Shown: in pieces, positions 41,484 to 50,014 of the stretch
Layout of the letters: the number at the start of each line of letters is the position of its first letter
Numbering within the stretch: the first letter of the stretch is position 1
Assembly: GCA_937997485.1 (NCBI GenBank)
Contig: CALKTH010000009.1
Location: 62,001-126,000, forward strand
Length of the DNA: 64,000 nt
From: an uncultured Acidimicrobiales bacterium
Lineage (GTDB): Bacteria > Actinomycetota > Acidimicrobiia > Acidimicrobiales > SZUA-35
Reading direction: 5' to 3'
The notes under the pieces: generated by a model
Seen by the model: the letters and a program-made list of their open reading frames with translations, nothing else
Database searches by the model: none
Told to the model about the DNA's origin: nothing
Program-made: the position numbers and the translations under genes

Positions 41484-42671
41484 CTAGCCGATGGCGTCGT
41501 GGGCTCGATCAAAAGGACCGTCGGCCAGGATCCACGAGCCTCCCGCCGCCTGATCGCGCTCGAACCGCCACCAGCGACGCTGCGCATCTACCCGCAGTTG
41601 GGTCACCGACCCATCGAGATCAGCGGCCACGTCACCCAGAGCGCCGGGAGCGGCAGCGGTGAGATCGATGGCTCGTAGGCCCGGCTCGCCCCCGACGTTC
41701 CACGCGGCCACCGCCCGAGTCAGCTCCTCAGCGTCCATGTTGAAGACCTCGCAGACCCGAGCGCTGAGCGCTGCGGTTGTTCCGTCGGCAGCAGCCACCA
41801 TGCGGATCGCATCGTCTCGTGGATCAAGCCGCAGCCCGCTCACGGCCTCGTCGGTGAGCAGGCCCAGAGCACGTTGCGCCGCATCGGCCACGAGTCGTTG
41901 GAGGTCTTCAGCCCGCACGCCGCTATCCAGCGGAGGTTCCTGCAGGAGTGCAACCGGAACACCGGCGACGAGGGGCGTTCGGCGGTGAGGCCCAGGAATC
42001 GGACCAGGTGAGGATCGGTGCGCGGCCGCTGCCGCCATGCCGGCGTCAGCACCGCGCGGTTCATGACTTGTCGGCCCGGCCGACGCGCCAGACCGCTTCT
42101 CCCGTTGTTCTCGCAACGCGTCGAGAAAGCGTTGACGATCCATGCCCCGCAGAAGCAAGTAGAGCCACGGATCCGCCTCGATCATCTCCACGAGTCGGGC
42201 GCAAAGGGCGAAGACATGCTTGCACGGCTCATGCCAGTCGGGACAGGAGCAGTCGGGCCCGAGGTCGCCCTTTCCAAGCTGCAGCGGAACTCCGAGATCA
42301 CTGGCGATGGCCGCGACTTCGGCGGGGATCGAGCCGGTCAGAAGCTGAGCCGACACCGCAGGGCGGGTAGCGATCTCATCGATGAGACGAATCCAATCGG
42401 CGTCGGAGAGCGCTCGCACGCCGAGCTGCGCTGTCCACGGCCGACGGCGTGTGTCTGTCGGGTCATCCTCCACCACCGATCGGGCATGGCGAGTGCGGAC
42501 CACTGACTGCCGCATCGTGGCGCTTCCGGGTTCAACCTCAAGGTCGTGATCCGGCTCGCGACGAGCGAGCGATCGACCGCTGTCCAGTTGGCTGGTATCG
42601 GTGAACGCATCGTTCTCGAAGGCGGACGAGAACACGACCGACCACCACGCACCACGCTGGGCTTGGGCCAT
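41484..42671 (-). CDS. SWIM zinc-finger protein partnered with the SNF2 helicase
   Basis: A protein of about 395 residues starting at ATG 42671 (TGATG overlap with the helicase stop) or GTG 42674. The SWIM motif CSCPDWHEPCKHVFAL (C-x-C...C-x-H) is in the middle. It is preceded by a conserved region (WTAQLGVRALSDADWIRLIDEIATRPAVSAQLLTG) and followed by a proline-rich linker and helices. SWIM proteins of this kind occur with bacterial SNF2 ATPases and probably bind DNA or protein. The direct overlap implies coupled translation. A second SNF2-SWIM pair is at 60810-64000. Confidence 0.85.
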   Translation of the reverse strand: MAQAQRGAWWSVVFSSAFENDAFTDTSQLDSGRSLARREPDHDLEVEPGSATMRQSVVRTRHARSVVEDDPTDTRRRPWTAQLGVRALSDADWIRLIDEIATRPAVSAQLLTGSIPAEVAAIASDLGVPLQLGKGDLGPDCSCPDWHEPCKHVFALCARLVEMIEADPWLYLLLRGMDRQRFLDALREQREKRSGASAGPTSHEPRGADAGMAAAAAHRSSPGPIPGPHRRTPLVAGVPVALLQEPPLDSGVRAEDLQRLVADAAQRALGLLTDEAVSGLRLDPRDDAIRMVAAADGTTAALSARVCEVFNMDAEELTRAVAAWNVGGEPGLRAIDLTAAAPGALGDVAADLDGSVTQLRVDAQRRWWRFERDQAAGGSWILADGPFDRAHDAIG

Positions 42672-45600
42672 CACGCAGCTCCCTGTTCGCCAACCGGCGG
42701 CTCTCCGAAGGGAAGCTCTCCAGCGCCGGTTGGGAGATGGGCGGTGCTGAAGTCCAGTGAGGCATCGAGGTTCACGAGATTCGCAAGGTCCTCGTCGCTG
42801 AGGTTGGAGATCCAGCGATCGCCACCACCGCCGACGACCCGATCAGCCAAGTCCCGCTTCTCGGTGAGCAGCTGGGCCACTCGATCTTCCACGGTTCCCT
42901 CGGTGATCAGCCGGTGCACGGTCACGGCCTTCGTCTGGCCGATGCGGTACGCACGATCGGTGGCTTGATCTTCGACCGCTGGGTTCCACCAACGGTCGTA
43001 GTGGATCACGTTCGTCGCTGCCGTGAGGTTCAGGCCGGTTCCTCCCGCTTTCAGCGACAGCACGAGCACGGGGAGCTCGCCTCGTTGGAATCGATCGACC
43101 AGCGTTTGTCGAGCGGCAATAGAAAGGCCGCCGTGGAGGATCTCCGCAGTCTTTCGCTCGCCGAGCGAGGACTGTCCGTTTCGTCCGAAGCGGTCCCCGC
43201 CGGTGCGGTGTTGATCGTTCAAATGCTGCACCAGTAGCTCGCCCATGGCGACGTATTGCGAGAAGATCAGCGAGGACTCACCGGCATCGATTGCCTGCCC
43301 AATCAACTGATCTAGCGCTTCGAGTTTGCCGGAGCGGCCGACGAGGGGCCGGCGTTCACCGAGGTAGTGCGCCGGATGGTTCGTGATCTGCTTCAGAGCC
43401 GTGAGCATGCGCAACACGAGACCGTGTCTGGCCAAGCCATCGTTCTGGGCGAGATCGAACAGCGCTTCCTCGGTGGTGGCCTTGTAGAGCGAGATCTGCT
43501 CGTCGGTGAGCGGAACCACAAGGTCACGTTCGGTCTTGGCTGGAAGCTCCGGCGCAATTCCAGGATCGCTCTTGCGGCGGCGGAGCAAGAACGGCTCGAT
43601 GATCCGGGTCAGACGAGTAAGTGCCTGCTCGTTACCCTCCCGTTCGATGGGGATCGCCGTCTCCCGCCGGAAGGTCTCCAACGGACCGAGCAGGCCCGGC
43701 ACGGTCCAGTCGATGATGGACCACAACTCGACGAGGCGATTCTCGATCGGTGTGCCCGTCAGCGCCAGCTTGCTATGGCTCTCGATGGTTCGAAGCGAGC
43801 GTGCGGTTCTCGACCGAGGATTCTTCGCGTTCTGTGCTTCGTCAGCTGCGATGAGGTCCCACGTGTGGGCAGCCAACGTCTCGGCGTCGGAGCGGACGAC
43901 GCCATACGTGGTGATGACGATGTCTCCGTTCCGGACTCGGCCCAGCTTCCGGTTTGGTCCGTGGAACCGTCGAACTCGAACCCCCGGCAAGAACTTGGCC
44001 GCCTCCCGCTCCCAGTTCGCCAGGAGCGAGGTGGGACACACCACAAGTGTGCCGACGCCCGTTTCGCGTGGCTGATCGCTCTCCTCCATACGGTGGGCAT
44101 GCAGCGCAAGGACCTGGATGGTCTTGCCCAGGCCCATGTCGTCGGCCAGGCAGCCACCGAACCCGGCCTCGACGAGGTCGGCCATCCACGCCAAGCCACG
44201 CCGCTGATAGGGACGGAGCGTGGCTTGAAGGGCAGCAGGCTCGGCCTGCTCCCGGTCGTTGTCCGACGACAGCAGCGAACGCATGACGGCGTTCAGGTTT
44301 GGGCCGATCACGATCTCGATGTCGTGGTCTTTGCCGTCGATGTGGACCGGACCATCGGAGCCATCCGCCCCGAGCACGGCGGCCACGGCATCAGCGGCGT
44401 TGAGTCGAGGCGGTGCCTCGGTGAGTTGCTTGCGCGTGGCCGCATCGAGACGGATCCAGCGACCGCGGAACGGGATGACCGCTCGTTTCGCCTCGGCCAA
44501 CGCATCGAGTTCCTCTCGTTGCAGGGCGCTGCCCTCAAGCAGAAACTCCCACTTCACGTCGAGGAGCGCATTGAGCGCGGTCATCGAGGGCAGACCACCT
44601 GCGGGAAGCGAGGCGTCGACCAGGAGGCGTCGCTCGATCGGAGCGAACATCAGCTCCGCCGGCCAATGCAGATCGACGCCCACAGCTTCGAGCTCTTCGA
44701 CTCGGTCCAGGACTTCCTCGATCTCTTCTCCCGCCAGCATCAAGTGCGTGGGCTGATCTGTGTCGAGCCCTCGACGTAGGGTCGGGCAGATCTCCGAGGC
44801 TCGGGCCAGACCGGCCAGGAGCTCGATTTCTGCCTGTCCATCGAATCGATCGGCGATCGTGCCGCGTGCGGTCACACTCCGGACCTCGATCCCACCCGGG
44901 CTTCGCTCGACGGCACCGAAGAGCTCGGCGGCATCGATCATCAGCGACGGATCGAGCACGCTCCGCAACCGAAAAACGATGCGCCACCACGCGTCGAAGG
45001 TGACCGCATTGGGGTCTTCCGGATCGTCGAGCGCGGGTGGGTGAAGCTGGAGCACAAGGCCGGTCGATGAGCAGTGCGGTCCAGCGACATCGGAGACCCA
45101 TGGTCGAAGATGACGCACCCGCGTCGGATCTTTGTGGGCGAACACAGGACTGGACGCAACTGAGGCTGCCGCCGGGGAACGAACGAGTCGATCACCCACA
45201 GCATCAAAACAGGCTCGGATCGCCCAGACCGGGTCAACGATCCGTCCGCGGATCGGACCCGTTGGTGTGCAGTGTCCGACCGCAGGCATGGCTCTGGCCA
45301 ACGCGTCGACCGCCAGTCGATCGTCGTGTTCGAGCGGATCGACGCGCCACGTGTCCCAGCCATCGGGGCTGACCCAGGGCAACAACCGTCCCCGAGCGAT
45401 CAGCCCGAGGGCCATCTGCACCGCCGCCGCCCACGCCCGCACCGACGGATGCAGCGCCGCAGCTGCCTCCGAGCGCAAGGGAATCGACCCGAGCAGATCG
45501 ACGGCGAGCGGCATCGGCAATCGCCGAGCCGACACTCGAACCCGCTCGGTTCCCCGTCCGCTCGCCGGCAGCACGAGGTCCAGTTCTGTGGTCTTCAGCT

Positions 45601-45784
45601 CAATGCTCGGGGGTCCCTGGGCCGACGGATCAAGCATGTGGGCGGCGGCGAACAGACCGCCCGTTTGTTGTTCGTTCCAGAGGGCGAACCACGAGCCACG
45701 TGCGGGGTCGACCGAAACGAATGTGCAGGCGGTTTCGGCTGTGAGCATCTCACGCCACGCGGGCTCGGGGTCGGAACGGTCCAC
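42671..45784 (-). CDS. SNF2-family DEAD-like helicase/ATPase (first copy)
   Basis: A protein of about 1037 residues. The N-terminal half is specific to bacterial SNF2 proteins with SWIM partners. The C-terminal half is a complete Snf2 motor: LADDMGLGKTIQVLAL (motif I), IAADEAQNAKNP (DEAQ box), LALTGTPIENRLVELWSIIDW and the second RecA lobe with LSLKAGGTGLNLTAATNVIHYDRWWNPAVEDQATDRAYRIGQ. It should move on double-stranded DNA and act on bound proteins. GTG 45784 (MDRSDPEPAWREML) is proposed as start because the upstream 73 codons of the track ORF cross the divergent transporter gene. The paralogue at 60810 is similarly long. Confidence 0.9.
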   Translation of the reverse strand: MDRSDPEPAWREMLTAETACTFVSVDPARGSWFALWNEQQTGGLFAAAHMLDPSAQGPPSIELKTTELDLVLPASGRGTERVRVSARRLPMPLAVDLLGSIPLRSEAAAALHPSVRAWAAAVQMALGLIARGRLLPWVSPDGWDTWRVDPLEHDDRLAVDALARAMPAVGHCTPTGPIRGRIVDPVWAIRACFDAVGDRLVRSPAAASVASSPVFAHKDPTRVRHLRPWVSDVAGPHCSSTGLVLQLHPPALDDPEDPNAVTFDAWWRIVFRLRSVLDPSLMIDAAELFGAVERSPGGIEVRSVTARGTIADRFDGQAEIELLAGLARASEICPTLRRGLDTDQPTHLMLAGEEIEEVLDRVEELEAVGVDLHWPAELMFAPIERRLLVDASLPAGGLPSMTALNALLDVKWEFLLEGSALQREELDALAEAKRAVIPFRGRWIRLDAATRKQLTEAPPRLNAADAVAAVLGADGSDGPVHIDGKDHDIEIVIGPNLNAVMRSLLSSDNDREQAEPAALQATLRPYQRRGLAWMADLVEAGFGGCLADDMGLGKTIQVLALHAHRMEESDQPRETGVGTLVVCPTSLLANWEREAAKFLPGVRVRRFHGPNRKLGRVRNGDIVITTYGVVRSDAETLAAHTWDLIAADEAQNAKNPRSRTARSLRTIESHSKLALTGTPIENRLVELWSIIDWTVPGLLGPLETFRRETAIPIEREGNEQALTRLTRIIEPFLLRRRKSDPGIAPELPAKTERDLVVPLTDEQISLYKATTEEALFDLAQNDGLARHGLVLRMLTALKQITNHPAHYLGERRPLVGRSGKLEALDQLIGQAIDAGESSLIFSQYVAMGELLVQHLNDQHRTGGDRFGRNGQSSLGERKTAEILHGGLSIAARQTLVDRFQRGELPVLVLSLKAGGTGLNLTAATNVIHYDRWWNPAVEDQATDRAYRIGQTKAVTVHRLITEGTVEDRVAQLLTEKRDLADRVVGGGGDRWISNLSDEDLANLVNLDASLDFSTAHLPTGAGELPFGEPPVGEQGAA

Positions 45785-45917
45785 GGCCGAGAGCTTAGAG
45801 CGAACAGGCGTTCGAATGTGCGAGATCGGACGGCAATCGGTGGATTGGGGTGCCGGAGCCGTTCTTCGAGTCTCGCCTTCTTCGCCGCGGCATGAGCTCG
45901 CAGATAGCGTGCGGCCG

Positions 45918-46823
45918 GTGTCGACCGTCGAATTGCTCGTCAACGTGCTTGGGCCGGTCGTTGCCCTCGTGGCGATCGGCGCGTTCGCCGGACCCCGGCT
46001 CAAGATCCACAGCGGTTCGCTCTCGGCCCTGGCCTACTGGGTGCTCGGACCTGCGTTCGTCTTCGATCTGTTCCGAACCAGCGCGCTGGAGGGCGGCGAG
46101 ATCATCCGGCTTGTCGCCGCTGGTGCGGTGGGCATGGTGGCAGCAGGTACCGCTTCGTTCGCCGCTAGCCGATCGCTCGGCAACTCTCGATCGGTCGCTG
46201 CGGCCTCCATGCTGTCCAGCACCTACGGCAACGTCGGCAATGCTGGACTCGCCATCACCGTGTTCGCCATCGGCGACGACGCACTAGCGGCGGCCGGCGT
46301 GCTGATGCTCTCGATCAACGCCACGGGTATCGCCCTCGGCGTTGGCCTCGCTGCGGGACAAACACTGGGCCCATTGGGTGCCCTGCGCCGGGCACTGCTG
46401 GCGCCAATGACGCTTGCAGCTGCCCTCGCCGTGGTCATGAACATCGTCGATGTCGGCCTGCCCGTGGTGGCCGCCCGCTCCGTCACACTGATGTCTGGAG
46501 CCCTCATTCCCGTGATGCTCATCACCCTCGGAGTCCAGTTGATGGGCACCGGGCTCACCCGCCCCGACGCCACACTCGGCTCGGTTGCCGTCAGCAAGCT
46601 GCTGATTGCTCCGGCAGCGGCCGTCGGCGCGGCGCTACTCCTCGGCCTTGAAGGCGACCTCGTGAGCACCGTGGCCATCCAATCAGCCATGCCGCCCGCC
46701 GTCTTCACCATGGTTGTGGCGATGGAACACCATCTCGAAGCGGAGCGAGTGACCCACTCTCTCGTCGCCACAACGCTGGCGTCGCTGATCACGCTGCCGA
46801 TTGTGCTCACCCTCACGGCATGA
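45918..46823 (+). CDS. AEC-family (auxin efflux carrier-like) transporter
   Basis: A 301-residue membrane protein with about ten hydrophobic helices, in the two halves typical of the AEC/bile-acid:sodium-like fold: STVELLVNVLGPVVALVAIGAF, then SSTYGNVGNAGLAITVFAIGDDA and, in the second half, TVAIQSAMPPAVFTMVVAMEH. The NVGNAGL helix break is characteristic. The substrate (organic acids or similar) is unknown. GTG 45918 is chosen, as the long track extension back to 45132 is a shadow of the helicase. It is followed ten bases later by a YczE-like gene, so the two may be co-transcribed. Confidence 0.85.
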   Translation: MSTVELLVNVLGPVVALVAIGAFAGPRLKIHSGSLSALAYWVLGPAFVFDLFRTSALEGGEIIRLVAAGAVGMVAAGTASFAASRSLGNSRSVAAASMLSSTYGNVGNAGLAITVFAIGDDALAAAGVLMLSINATGIALGVGLAAGQTLGPLGALRRALLAPMTLAAALAVVMNIVDVGLPVVAARSVTLMSGALIPVMLITLGVQLMGTGLTRPDATLGSVAVSKLLIAPAAAVGAALLLGLEGDLVSTVAIQSAMPPAVFTMVVAMEHHLEAERVTHSLVATTLASLITLPIVLTLTA

Positions 46824-46833
46824 CGGACCTCGG

Positions 46834-47508
46834 ATGACGGCCACCAGCGAAGCTGATCCGACGCGTGGGCTTCTCCATCTCCGCTCGCCAGCGGAAACGG
46901 CGCGGCGCCTTCCCCAGGTGGTCATCGGCCTGGTGCTCTTCGGAGTCGGCATTCGCTGCATGATCAGCGGCGACCTCGGGCTCGGGCCGTGGGATGTGTT
47001 CCATCGGAGTGTGGCCAGTCGCAGCGGGCTCAGCCTGGGCACGGTCATCATGCTCACTGGCGTGGTCGTGGTCCTCGGGTTCGTTCCACTCCGGGAACGA
47101 CTCGGTCTTGGCACCTTGCTGAATGCGATCGTGATTGGCGTGGCCGCCGACGCCAGCGCCCCGTTCATCGAGCCCGCCTCCGAGCTCTGGGCGCGCGTTG
47201 GGCTCATGATCTTGGGACCGATCGTGATCGCGTTCGGGACGGGCCTCTATTTGGGTGGAGGGCTCGGACCGGGTCCGAGGGACGGCATCATGACCGGGCT
47301 TGCCAAGCGAGGCATACCAGTCTGGAAAGCCCGAACTGCCATCGAGGTGACGGTGCTCATCGTTGGCCTCGCTCTGGATCCCGAACTCCTGGACGGTGGA
47401 GTCTTCGATACGGACCTGAACGCGGGCACCCTCTGGTTCGCCTTCGGCATCGGGCCGATGATCCAGTTCTTTCTTCCAAAGCTCCGCATGCGCGACCGGG
47501 GCGACTGA
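46834..47508 (+). CDS. YczE/YyaS-family membrane protein
   Basis: A 224-residue protein with five or more transmembrane helices. The family signature is visible as LVLFGVGIRCMISGDLGLGPWDVFHRSVA and the repeat-like GTGLYLGGGLGPGPRDGIMTGL. The function of the family is unknown; it is often placed with transporters. ATG 46834 is ten bases after the AEC transporter stop. It is convergent with the GrdB-like selenoprotein gene. Confidence 0.83.
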   Translation: MTATSEADPTRGLLHLRSPAETARRLPQVVIGLVLFGVGIRCMISGDLGLGPWDVFHRSVASRSGLSLGTVIMLTGVVVVLGFVPLRERLGLGTLLNAIVIGVAADASAPFIEPASELWARVGLMILGPIVIAFGTGLYLGGGLGPGPRDGIMTGLAKRGIPVWKARTAIEVTVLIVGLALDPELLDGGVFDTDLNAGTLWFAFGIGPMIQFFLPKLRMRDRGD

Positions 47509-47559
47509 GAACATTGGACCGGCCCGCTCGACCCACCAAGCGCGGGAGGGGCGTTGCGG

Positions 47560-48720
47560 TCAGTTGCGGTGGCCGGGGGCCATGTAGAACCAGACCGGGA
47601 ACGGAGCCTCGGCGGCCTTCATAGCTCGGCGGGCGGCCATGATCGTCTTGCCTGCTTCGGTCTCTTCGTAGAACCAGGTCTCGCTGGCCCGACCGCCGGG
47701 CGGCGGGCCATTCACGAGTTCGAGCCCGGCTTCTTCGTAGTAGGCACGCACGTCGTGCACGATGGGCATCGGGTTGCCACCCTCGAGACCGACCTCGTTC
47801 CACGCTTCACCCTCGGCAATCTTGCCGAACAGTTCGAGCGCAGCCGGAATGGCATCCGCGTCGTGGACGCGACCGACTGACGTTGCCCCACGGGCAGCCA
47901 GCGCCCGGTCGTAGGCCTTGCGCAAGCCTCTGGCCTCGTCGACCGCCGGTGGGAGGTCTGGGTCGAATCGAGGAGGGATCGCGCAGGACATGGCAACTTC
48001 GTCGGCCTCGATGACCTCAGGGTGGTCAACCAACACGGGTCCGCTGGGCTCAGCGAGCAAGGCAAAGGCACGGTTCAGAACGTCTCGCTGGAACGCGGGA
48101 TCGCTCGGTTTGCCCAGCGGGCGGCCGAGCGGGAACTCGCCGTGAAGGACCCGAGGCGGGTGCATCTTCTCCGCAACGGGGCGGGTGGAAGAGATGGTGA
48201 CGGTGGCGAGACCGGCGGCTTCGAAGACGTGGGCGAGCGTACTCACGGTACGCGTGCAGAGAGGTCAAACAGGAGTGAGGAGGACGACGTCCACCCCGTC
48301 GCTCTTCAGAAGTTCGGCAGCAGCCGGACCGGAGTCGAGGCGAAGGGTCGAGACATCGTCGGGCTGGTTACCAGCAAAGGAAATGTGCCGGGGCGCAACC
48401 GCGCCGATGGCGCCTTCGGCCCGCATCTCCTCCAGGCGGTCGATCGGGTAGACGACGTTGAGGTCAGCGGCGAAACCGGAGCGATCGAAGTTGGGGCTCC
48501 AGTGGCCGAGCTTCAACCCACGCTCGGCGCTCTCGATCACACGGAAACTCGTGTCACCGGCGGCAAACGCTTCCTCATGCTCAGGGTGAATGGCGGCGCT
48601 GGTCACAATGGCGACCGTGGCCTCGGCGAGGGCCGGCGGCGGCGTAAAGGCCGTCTCGGCGAATTCAGGAACGGGCAGGCCGGACGCGAACTCTCGCATC
48701 GCTTGATCGCCGGTTGGCAT
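47560..48720 (-). CDS. GrdB/PrdB-like selenoprotein (Sec152, U-P-L-C)
   Basis: The track lists two ORFs in one frame, 48265-48720 and 47560-48246. The only break is TGA at 48267-48265. Read as selenocysteine, the protein is 386 residues with VDVVLLTPV-U-PLCTRTVSTLAHVFEAAGLATV. The flanks match the glycine/sarcosine/betaine/D-proline reductase B-subunit family: AIVTSAAIHPEHEEAFAAGDTSFRVI, LNVVYPIDRLEEM, GAVAPRHISFAG. Typical GrdB-related proteins have U at this position, followed by x-x-C-x-x-T-V. Because no GrdA or GrdC genes are nearby, the substrate is unknown. It shares one base with the rhomboid gene upstream. Confidence 0.88.
48237..48253 (-). promoter_or_regulatory. SECIS-like hairpin of the GrdB-like gene
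   Basis: GCGUAC-CGUGA-GUACGC is a perfect six-pair stem with a five-base loop whose second base is G. The stem starts 11 bases after the UGA and the loop 17 bases after it, within the range of the bacterial SECIS model. Confidence 0.7.
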
Positions 48721-49361
48721 CAGAAGGTCTCCTCAATGACAGGGAACGTCTCGGCATCATCGGTCATCTGGCGGCCAAGCAACAAACGGGCGGCAACGAG
48801 GCCGGCAACAGCGCCAAAGAAGTGCCCCTCGAACGACACGCCCTCGCTGGGTACCAAGCCCAGGAAGAAACTGCCGCCAAACCAGAAGACGGCAACAGCA
48901 GCAGGCACGATCGCTCGAAAGCGCCGCTCGAAGAGCACCGCTCCAACAAGGAAGCCGAAGTAGCCGAACACGACGCCGCTGGCCCCGACATGATTCCCGA
49001 ATCGGGCCAAGCCCCAGGTCAGGGCGCCGCCGACGATGATGATGGTCAGCGTGGCCAGTAGGAACGTCCGCATGCCACGAAACGCAACGAGCCCACCCAG
49101 TGCGAGGAAGGGAATCGAGTTGGCGATCAGGTGCGGCCAGTCGGCGTGAAGGAACGGTGCGTACGCGATGCCGTCGATCCGGTCGCGTCGGCGGGGCAGG
49201 ATCCCGTTGCCTTCCAGACGGCTATCGAGGATGACGGTGTCGAGCACTTCGATCAACCACATCGCCGCCAGGAGAACAAAGAGCAGGCCGAACGACGTGC
49301 TCAGCAGCGAACCCACCTTCGATGTCCGCTCGTCGGACTCGGGCAGGTTCGCTGCAGTCAC
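48720..49361 (-). CDS. Rhomboid-family intramembrane serine protease
   Basis: A 213-residue membrane protein with six or more hydrophobic helices. The catalytic serine is in HVGASGVVFGYFGFLVGA, the histidine in SFEGHFFGAVAGL, and the oxyanion-type HADWPHLIANSIPF is present, so it should be active. The GTG start at 49361 lies one base after the stop of the DsbA-like selenoprotein. Its own stop shares a base with the start of the GrdB-like selenoprotein. It is thus the middle gene of a three-gene unit. How a rhomboid relates to the two redox proteins is unclear. Confidence 0.87.
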   Translation of the reverse strand: MTAANLPESDERTSKVGSLLSTSFGLLFVLLAAMWLIEVLDTVILDSRLEGNGILPRRRDRIDGIAYAPFLHADWPHLIANSIPFLALGGLVAFRGMRTFLLATLTIIIVGGALTWGLARFGNHVGASGVVFGYFGFLVGAVLFERRFRAIVPAAVAVFWFGGSFFLGLVPSEGVSFEGHFFGAVAGLVAARLLLGRQMTDDAETFPVIEETF

Positions 49362-49362
49362 G

Positions 49363-49980
49363 TCAGCTCGGCCGTTCGCCGAACTCAGGGCCAACGGTGC
49401 GGGTGCGCTTGACTTCCCACACACCGGGTGTGGTGGTGATGCCAACAAAGCTGTCCCACAGCTTGAGACCAGCTTCACCCTTCGGCGCCACGGAAATCAC
49501 AGGGCCGAACATGCCGACCCGATCACCGTTGTCATCGTCCATAGCGATGATCGGCGTGCCGACATCGTTGCCCGTCAGGCCCAGGCCCACGTCCATGCGA
49601 GTTTGAATCTCCGCATCCCAGGCGTCGTCATCGAAGGCCGAGGCATGCGCCGGATCGAGTCCGGCCGCGGTGAGCGCCTCGGCGATGTCGAAGTCGCGGT
49701 CCTTGTCGTGATGGATGCGAGTGGCGAACTCCCAGTAGGCCTTGAACGCAGCCTCATTGCCGTCAGCAGCTCGGAGCGACTCCATCACACGCAACATGTT
49801 GTGCGTCTTCTGGACCGGTCCGAAGTAGTCACTGTCGGGCGGAGGCTGGTTCTTCACCAGCAGGGAAATGGGTTGCCAGGTGACGTTCACGTCTCGCTCT
49901 GGCTGCACGGTTTCGACGACCCAACGGGCCGTCACCCAGCACCACGGTCAAATGGGGTCTACCCAAAAATCAATGTCCAT
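49363..49980 (-). CDS. DsbA-family (Rv2466c-like) selenoprotein with a U-P-W-C active site
   Basis: The track shows 49363-49935 with its start in the first helix of the fold. In the same frame, upstream codons give MDIDFWVDPI, TGA (49950-49948) and PWCWVTARWVVE. Reading TGA as selenocysteine restores the N-terminal strand and the active site U11-P-W-C14 of a 205-residue DsbA-type protein. It resembles mycothiol-dependent nitroreductase Rv2466c, which has C-P-W-C at this spot. Later FGPVISVAPKGEAGLKLWD and GTPIIAMDD fit the family. It likely reduces disulfides or mycothiol mixed disulfides. It heads the operon with the rhomboid and GrdB-like genes. Confidence 0.9.
49915..49933 (-). promoter_or_regulatory. 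SECIS-like hairpin of the DsbA-like gene
   Basis: GACGGCCC-GUU-GGGUCGUC forms eight pairs with one G-U wobble and a loop starting with G. If the closing C-G pair opens, the loop reads CGUUG. The stem starts 14 bases and the loop 22 bases after the UGA. Confidence 0.62.
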
Positions 49981-50014
49981 GTCGGGACCGTAGCTGTCAT
50001 GGAAGACTCCCACC

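Noticed and set aside
43367-44779. 470-residue plus-strand ORF within the first SNF2 gene
   Set aside because: Lies wholly antisense to conserved helicase motifs and has no domain-like sequence.
45132-45917. Long N-terminal extension of the AEC transporter ORF
   Set aside because: The extension is S/T/P/R-rich and antisense to the conserved N-terminal half of the SNF2 gene.
42671-46003. Defence island (DISARM- or DruantIA-like) suggested by SNF2-family genes
   Set aside because: No methylase, nuclease or other defence genes accompany either SNF2-SWIM pair inside the window.
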